Assembly (NCBI GenBank): GCA_021234155.1
Contig: JAJEKV010000031.1
Coordinates: forward strand, 3,531,422-3,595,421
DNA length: 64,000 bases
Direction: 5' to 3'
From: Isoetes taiwanensis
Lineage: Eukaryota; Streptophyta; Lycopodiopsida; Isoetales; Isoetaceae
Shown: positions 58,471-64,000 of the stretch, one piece after another
Numbering within the stretch: position 1 is the first letter of the stretch
Layout of the letters: each line of letters starts with the position of its first letter
Position numbers and translations under genes: made by a program
Notes under the pieces: model-generated
Seen by the model: the letters and a program-made list of their open reading frames with translations, nothing else
What the model was told of the DNA's origin: nothing
Database searches by the model: none

Positions 58471-59160
58471 AAAATGTTTATGAAGGAAGTCACGGTGTAC
58501 ATTTATATACGAGCTCTCATGAAAAACATTCGTTATAAATTTCATACATTATAATACAAGAAAATTCTAGTATCACGGAACTTTTATTATGGTTATAACT
58601 TGACAATCCATGGATATATGATTTCGCTGGATATAACATGATTAGCCTTCCTCCTCATGGCTTAAGCCCAACCTGTGATGGTACTCAAGGTAAAAATTAG
58701 TGGCTAAACTTAGCCAAATGTCGTGAAATTACGGCCTTGTTTGGAAAAAACGATGGCTAAACTATGTCCTTTTTGGGCCAGAAAAAGAAAATATTAGCCA
58801 AGTCTATTTCCGCGTCCCACCTCTTTAGCCTAATTGCAAAGAAAGTATAAGTGCAAAAAATTAGAAAGTGTAGCAAAAACTTAGAAGCTTTTCGTCCAAA
58901 GTTTGGCGTGCTTGTAAATTAGTCTATAAGCTTTGTTTACTACTATGGCTTTGTTAATATTTAGGTCTTGAATTAGTGCAATTATAGTCAAAAGATAGAA
59001 GATTTTTTATTTTTTTTAATAAAAGTTTAGCCAAATATAAGAAGGAATGCAGTGCAAAATTTGAAAACTTTTGAAAGCAACGATAGAAGCTTTTGCCTCA
59101 ACTTTTGGCATACTTTTAGCCAAGTCTATTTCACAACTTTGGATATAAAAGTTCCTTAAT
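58471..59160. other. No gene seen
   Basis: AT-rich. A ttagccaagtctatttc word occurs at about 58796 and 59114, and related aaaacttagaagctttt/aaaacttttgaaagc words suggest an old duplication. Confidence 0.4.
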
Positions 59161-61225
59161 TTTTTTCCACGGTGGTACTTAGGCGGAAGCATTGGGACCA
59201 CTGCGGTTCCCTTTGATCTTCTTCACTACGCTCGGCGAGGTAGATCTTATCTCAACATGCGGGGCCAGCCGGATTATGCGCTTTTCTTCAGTTTTGTGAG
59301 GAGATTGTACGCATGCGTTTACAATGAAGGCGATGAGCAGCTCTATCTTGACTTCCACCACGCACGGATGTTGGGGTGATGAGCATGGCGCAATGTCATC
59401 AAGGGCATGGGGCGGCCGAGGACCCGACCTTCCTATTGTTACAATAGATCGGGGAAATTTGTTTTGAGGCCCGATTTGCAGCGGCCATTATGTGGACCCG
59501 ATTACATAGAGGATGAGGGAATTCTGCTTGAGCACACTTCTCGCCTTTACCTCGACGCAGGAAGATGGCCGAAGTGGTCGGCGGCGAGACACGTAGGTGG
59601 AAGGAACTTGCCACGAAGCCCCTGCCGGTAGGCGAGGAAAGCCCTCAAGCTCGAGAGGTTAAACCTTCTCCCCTCACGAGTACTCTTGAATAACCAAGTA
59701 CACAGTTTTCGAGGATATAATGTGGGCCCCTGCCGCATTCTTCTTGGGATCGCCGCAAGAAGATAGAGATTCTCTATGACAACTAGCGAATATTGCCAAG
59801 ATGACTTCATCGACTTCACTACTGCAGGTTGAGCAACCGCGCACCCGATGAGAACCTATTGGCATATCGATCCGAAGAGCAAAGGGCAGGTGAGACTCTT
59901 TGTCACTTAGCGGTTCTTCTTGAGTGATACACACGGCCTCGAGAAGAGCATTTTCTTGGCCCAGGACATGGCCTTCTCCCTCGGATCAGCCTTTGCGGAA
60001 TCACCATGGAAGAGGTGGATCGGGCGAAGGAAGACCTTTGGGACACCAAGATTGACTTTAAGGATGGCGAGGGAAGAAAAGAGGAGGAGAAGCTTCCCAC
60101 CAACTTGGAAAAGCGGAGACCTCCACCGACCCTGAGGTTAGGGCAATGGGGAACCATGTGGCCGATTCTTTCTTTCATTATAGCCAAGGAAGGTGCTATT
60201 TTCTCCAGAACCTTGGGCCTTCTTACGAAGCTTCTTGGTGGGCACTCAGAGCCATATCCACTTGGCCGGGCCATAAGAAGATTGACTATCGCGTTACTAC
60301 CATTACTTTGGTCCGTAGGAGTTGGCTATAGCAGCGACCTGGGGGCGTGGCGGGCTGCGCTAACATACCTCCTTGTGGCGGCACCTCGTACTTGCTTACC
60401 ACAGAGGCTGGCGGCTTCGAGCCGCCCTCTCACGCTAGCCCTAGCGCCCACTTTGATCGTTATCGTCCACCTCCTCAGCCAATGGACGAAGGCGAGGACC
60501 TAGCTCCTAAATAATTGTACTATGTATTTTGCATTTGGAAATAGTTTAGCCTGAATTTTCATTTAACAATGTCTTAAGCCATGGTTATCACTTGTGATGT
60601 GTTACCCTTTATGGTTCTTGTCTATTGTATCAATCAATACATAATGCCAATATAATTTTGAATCGAGTCTCTTCCATGGCAAGGGTATTCGCCTCTGGAG
60701 ATTGTTGGTACTATATATACTCATTCCGCCGTTTACTTGAGAAAACGGAGATGCGAAGAGGATCCTGGGGCCGGATATTGAGGATGACCAAGAGGACCTG
60801 AACAAGATTACGGTCAAAGATGCAGTATCAGCGGCGGCGATGAGATGGAGGAACCTACAGAGCCAAGAAAGAACCTTATGATCCAGACAAGGGATGGAGA
60901 TAGTTACCCTCCTCAGGAGCGAGGAGCTTTTGATGATCGAAATGGACCCTCGCCACACATGGGACTCTTGGAATATGTCGGACATGACTTCCGAGGATGC
61001 CAATGACCACCTCGGCAAATCTTCTGGCTCACGGAGGCTTTTTCAACCTTCTCATCGTAGCCCCACTTGGGATTATCAACCCGTTATCATCGGGCTTGGG
61101 CCGCGTTACAAGCCTGCGTCGGTACGTACACGTGAAGTGTCGCGCTATTCCGTCATGTATCCCTTTGCAAACCCTAATGGGATCTTCAGTTTTGTGTTCC
61201 ACAATAGCCGGTATGATGACTAAGG
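59160..61225 (+). other. Discontinuous plus-strand open frames, unrecognised
   Basis: Protein-like pieces in shifting frames include ACVYNEGDEQLYLDFHHARM (about 59311-59370), MEEVDRAKEDLWDTKIDFKD (60006-60065, starting at an ATG) and MEIVTLLRSEELLMIEMDP (60894-60950). Base composition is more GC-rich than the flanks. This could be a degraded gene or transposon with many indels, but no domain is recognisable. Confidence 0.3.
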
Positions 61226-61608
61226 AAATGGCATGTATCGGGTCACTTTATCTAATATAAAATACGGCGTTATGCTTAGTGTAACTCCACCCCATCGGCG
61301 GCTGGCATTAAGCACTTGGCCTTGATCGGGGCCGGTCCTAACCTTGGCCGTCTCCACTGGCGCCCGCGTGGCGCGATCGAGCCCTCCCCTTTTTTCTAAC
61401 CACTATCTAAAATTTTATGTTGCATGGTGGTCGAACCCAGTCTAGCCCCCCATACTTTCCCCAATCCTAGCCCACTTCAAGCCAGCATTTCTTCTTCAAG
61501 CAAAATAGGAAGTCCATGCTTAGTTAAGTGAGGCAATGAAAATTCCTTTGATAAATTAAAAACCTTAATGATCCTAGAACCTTCTAGAAGATGTTCTAGA
61601 ATGAAGCC
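61226..61608. other. Flank of the GA tract, no gene
   Basis: Contains tagccccccatactttcccc and aggaagtccatgcttag, which resemble cagccccccacccttacc and aagtccatacttggtag at 63321-63380. The flank and the GA tract may thus form a repeated unit. Confidence 0.45.
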
Positions 61609-61609
61609 C

Positions 61610-61752
61610 TAGAGAGAAGGAGGGAAAGATAGGGGGAGAAGAAAGAGAAAGAGAGGAGAGAAAGAGGAGGGAGAAGAGAGAGAGGAATAGAAAAGAAAAA
61701 GATAGAGAGAGGGAGAAATAGAGAGAGGAGATAAGAGAGAAGGAAAAGGGGA

Positions 61753-61783
<31 letters not shown>

Positions 61784-63131
61784 AGAGGAGAGAGAAAGGG
61801 GAGGGAGGAGAGAGAGAGGGGAGAAGCGAGAGCAAGAGGAGAGAGAAGGAAGAGAAAAGGGCAAAGAAGGAGAGATAAGGAAACGAGAGGAGAATAGGAG
61901 GGAGGAGAGAGAAAAGAGAGAGGGAGAGAGAGAGAGAGAGGAGGGAGGGAGAGTAGAGATAGAGAGAGAGAGAGGGAGAGGGGAAAGAGGAGAGAGGGAG
62001 AGATAGGGTAGGGGAAAATAGAGAGGAGAGCCAGGATAGAGAAGGAAAAGGAGAGAGAGGGAGAGGGAGGGAGAGAGAGAGAGGAGAGGGAGGAGGGAGG
62101 AATAGAAAGAAGAGATAGAGAGAGGGAGAAAAGCAAGGGAGAAAGGCTGGAAGAGAAGAAAAAGGAGAAGAGAGGAGGAGAGGAGGAAAGGAAGATGGGG
62201 GAGAGAGGGAAAGAGAGAGAAGAGAGGGTAGAGGCAAAAAAAGAGGAGAGGCAGGGTAGAGAGGGAGAAATGAGGAGATGGGAGAGGGAGAGAGAAGGGG
62301 AGGGAGAGAGAGAGGAAAGAGAAGAGAGAGGGAGAGAGGAAAAAGAGAGGTACAGAGAGAAGGAGGAAGAGAGAGGAAAAGAGAGAGATGGGAGAAGAGG
62401 AAAAAAGGAGAGAGGAGAGGAGAAGGGGAGGAGGAGAGGGAGAGAGAGAGAGAGGGGAGGGAAAAAAGAAAGAGAGAGGGAAAGGGGAGAGAGAGAGAGG
62501 GGAAAGAGAGGAGAGAAAGGGGAGAGAGAAAAAAAGAAAACTAAAAGAAAATGTGAAAAAAGAAGTGAGGCAGAGAGGAGAGATAGAAGGAAAGAAGGAG
62601 AGAGAGATGAGAGAGAGAGAGGAAGAGAGAGAGAGAGAGATGAGAGGGGAGAAATGTAGAGAGGGCCAGAGAGAAGGAGGCGAGAGAGAGGCAGAAGAGG
62701 GAGAGAGAAGAGGAGAGAGAGGAGAGGGTGAGAGGATGGGGAGAGAGGAGAAATACGGGAGAAGAGAGGAAGGCAGAAAGAGGGAGAGAAGGCCAGAAGG
62801 AGAAGAGGGAGAGAGAGGAGAAAGTAGAAGGAGCAGAAAGAGACGAGAGGGAAGAGAGGAGAGAGAGGAGAGCCTGGAGGGCTGAAGGGGAAAACATGAA
62901 GATGTCGAAGGAAAAGAGGAGAAAGGAGAGGAGAGAAGGAAGCAGAGGGCTGGAAAATGAAGGAGAGATTGGGGAGAAAAAAGGAGAAGGAGAGAGAGAA
63001 GAGAGAAGTGGGAGAGAGAGGAGAAGGCGAGGGAGAGAGAGAAGAGCAGAGAAGAGAGCAGAGAGAGGAGAGGAGGGAGAGAGCCAGGATGGGGGAGAGG
63101 AGAGGAAGCTGGAGAAGAGAGAGGAAGGAGG
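61610..63131 (+). repeat. GA-rich polypurine tract, about 1.5 kb
   Basis: Almost uninterrupted purines on the plus strand, dominated by gaga, gagg and ggaa words. Only scattered T and C bases break it. The long reading frames inside (Ser/Leu/Pro on the minus strand, Arg/Glu/Gly/Lys on the plus strand) are consequences of composition and not genes. Confidence 0.95.
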
Positions 63132-63810
63132 TAGGCGCGGGCGACTAACGGCGGGAGCAGCGAAAAACAAAGAAAGGCGGCGATGGGAAAAACCATATCT
63201 ATAATAAAGAAATAAAAATTAGAACATTTGACATAGTCACATGGCGGGTAAGGAAGCCGTGGCTGATGCCGTCCGTGGGCGCCTACTCCTCACTCCTTTT
63301 TGTTTGATGACTAGGCATGCCCCAGCCCCCCACCCTTACCACTAAGGCCCATGATACTTTTCTTGAAATAATAAGTCCATACTTGGTAGGCTGGGCTAAT
63401 TAAATTCAAAATTACCAAGAATATTTAGAATATTCCTAAAATCTTTTAAGATATACAGATATTAAGTTATGTAGATAAGCACACAATTCAAATAGAAAGT
63501 TTCGGTCAAAGTAAGTTTTTAAACAAACTGCAAGCCAACAAAATGAATATTTGTTTAATGAGATATTCAGGGTAACACCTGAAGATCTAAAATAAGAAAG
63601 TTTCCCTCTAAAATAGAAGTTTTGAAACTTTTGAAATGTTAATAGAATGTTAGGAATGTTTCAGAATATATTTGGTAGCTTTTCAAGTCTGCATGAAAGT
63701 TTAGAGATGCAAAAGTTTTTTTGAAACTTTTAGTACTCAAAACTAATATGATGTGCTGTAGGTAAACATCGTCTCTCTCTAGGTAGATACTGACATACAA
63801 GATGACCTAA
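63132..63810. other. Between the two GA tracts, no gene
   Basis: A short GC-rich piece (ggcgcgggcgactaacggcg) ends the first tract. The rest is AT-rich with several attttagaa/ttcctaaa-type words. Confidence 0.5.
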
Positions 63811-63975
63811 AAGCCAAGAGAGAAGAGAGAGGGAGGGAGAGGGAGAGAGAGAGAAGAGGGAGGAAGCCAGAAAGAGAGTGATGAAGAGGAAGAAGCCAAG
63901 AGAGAGGAGAGAAAGAGAGAAAGAAGAAGGCTGAAAAAGAAAAGAGAGAAAACACGAGAGAAGAAGAAAAAGTAT
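63811..63975 (+). repeat. Second GA-rich polypurine tract
   Basis: About 160 bp of gagaga/gaagaa purines, preceded by a short ctctctct run at 63772 that can pair with it. Confidence 0.9.
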
Positions 63976-64000
63976 GAAAAAAAAAGCATATATAAAACGA

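Noticed and set aside
61574-63196. 540-residue minus-strand open frame rich in Ser and Leu, with overlapping frames on both strands
   Set aside because: Entirely produced by the purine-only GA tract; no complexity, no domain.
1-64000. Bacterial or organellar origin of the window
   Set aside because: Spliceosomal introns, LTR elements with TSDs, a SINE-like insertion and HKT all indicate a plant nuclear chromosome.

Overview
The window reads as nuclear DNA of a land plant with a large, repeat-rich genome. Evidence: GT-AG introns inside reading frames, a complete plant-type HKT potassium/sodium transporter gene, Gypsy-type LTR retrotransposons, a tRNA-iMet primer-binding site, and nested insertions with intact target-site duplications. 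A fern or other seed-free plant is my guess from the mix of elements, but the sequence alone does not prove it. Only one gene looks fully intact, HKT on the minus strand at 28529-30518. Almost everything else is mobile DNA or its remains.

Left part (1-4.6 kb): a plus-strand DDE-like transposase-type gene with a GT-AG intron (254-1982) faces a minus-strand FCP1/SCP-like HAD phosphatase gene with internal 35-residue repeats (2150-3335). Both are broken by frameshifts. From 4.6 to 19 kb there is a 1.63 kb tandem duplication carrying exons of an unrecognised coiled-coil protein. The first copy is split by an 11,071 bp Gypsy-type LTR retrotransposon (5165-16235; TSD GTTTC; LTRs 584 and 591 bp). 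The second copy (17331-18968) preserves the empty site. The Gypsy element carries gag, protease, RT/RNase H, integrase and a further long sense ORF after pol.

Middle (19-32 kb): a minus-strand pseudogene with a CxxC/RING-like cluster is interrupted by five stops in one frame (19394-21122). Next comes an element with inverted ends (22671-25902) and an adjoining 124 bp hairpin (25901-26024). It contains a decayed tyrosine-recombinase-like (Crypton/DUF3504-type) gene. A short relative with the same ends and the same kind of hairpin, but no recombinase, lies at 31188-32183. HKT sits between the two.

Right part (36-47 kb): large foldback units in alternating orientation (about 35.95-38.73 and 45.46-46.68 kb). 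One is interrupted by a 6,727 bp terminal-repeat element that encodes only Gag (38733-45459; TSD TCTAC; LTRs about 2.63 kb, longer than its interior) and by a tRNA-derived SINE-like insertion (46681-46900). From 47 to 61 kb I find only broken open frames, a diverged tandem array with about 0.6 kb period, and a cluster of 16-bp palindromes. The window ends in a purine-only GA-rich tract of about 1.5 kb and a shorter second one.

Near-identical copies (two LTR pairs and the tandem duplication) differ mostly in short GC/CNG-rich patches, with almost perfect identity between them. Some frame breaks may therefore be consensus errors at methylated sites rather than real decay.
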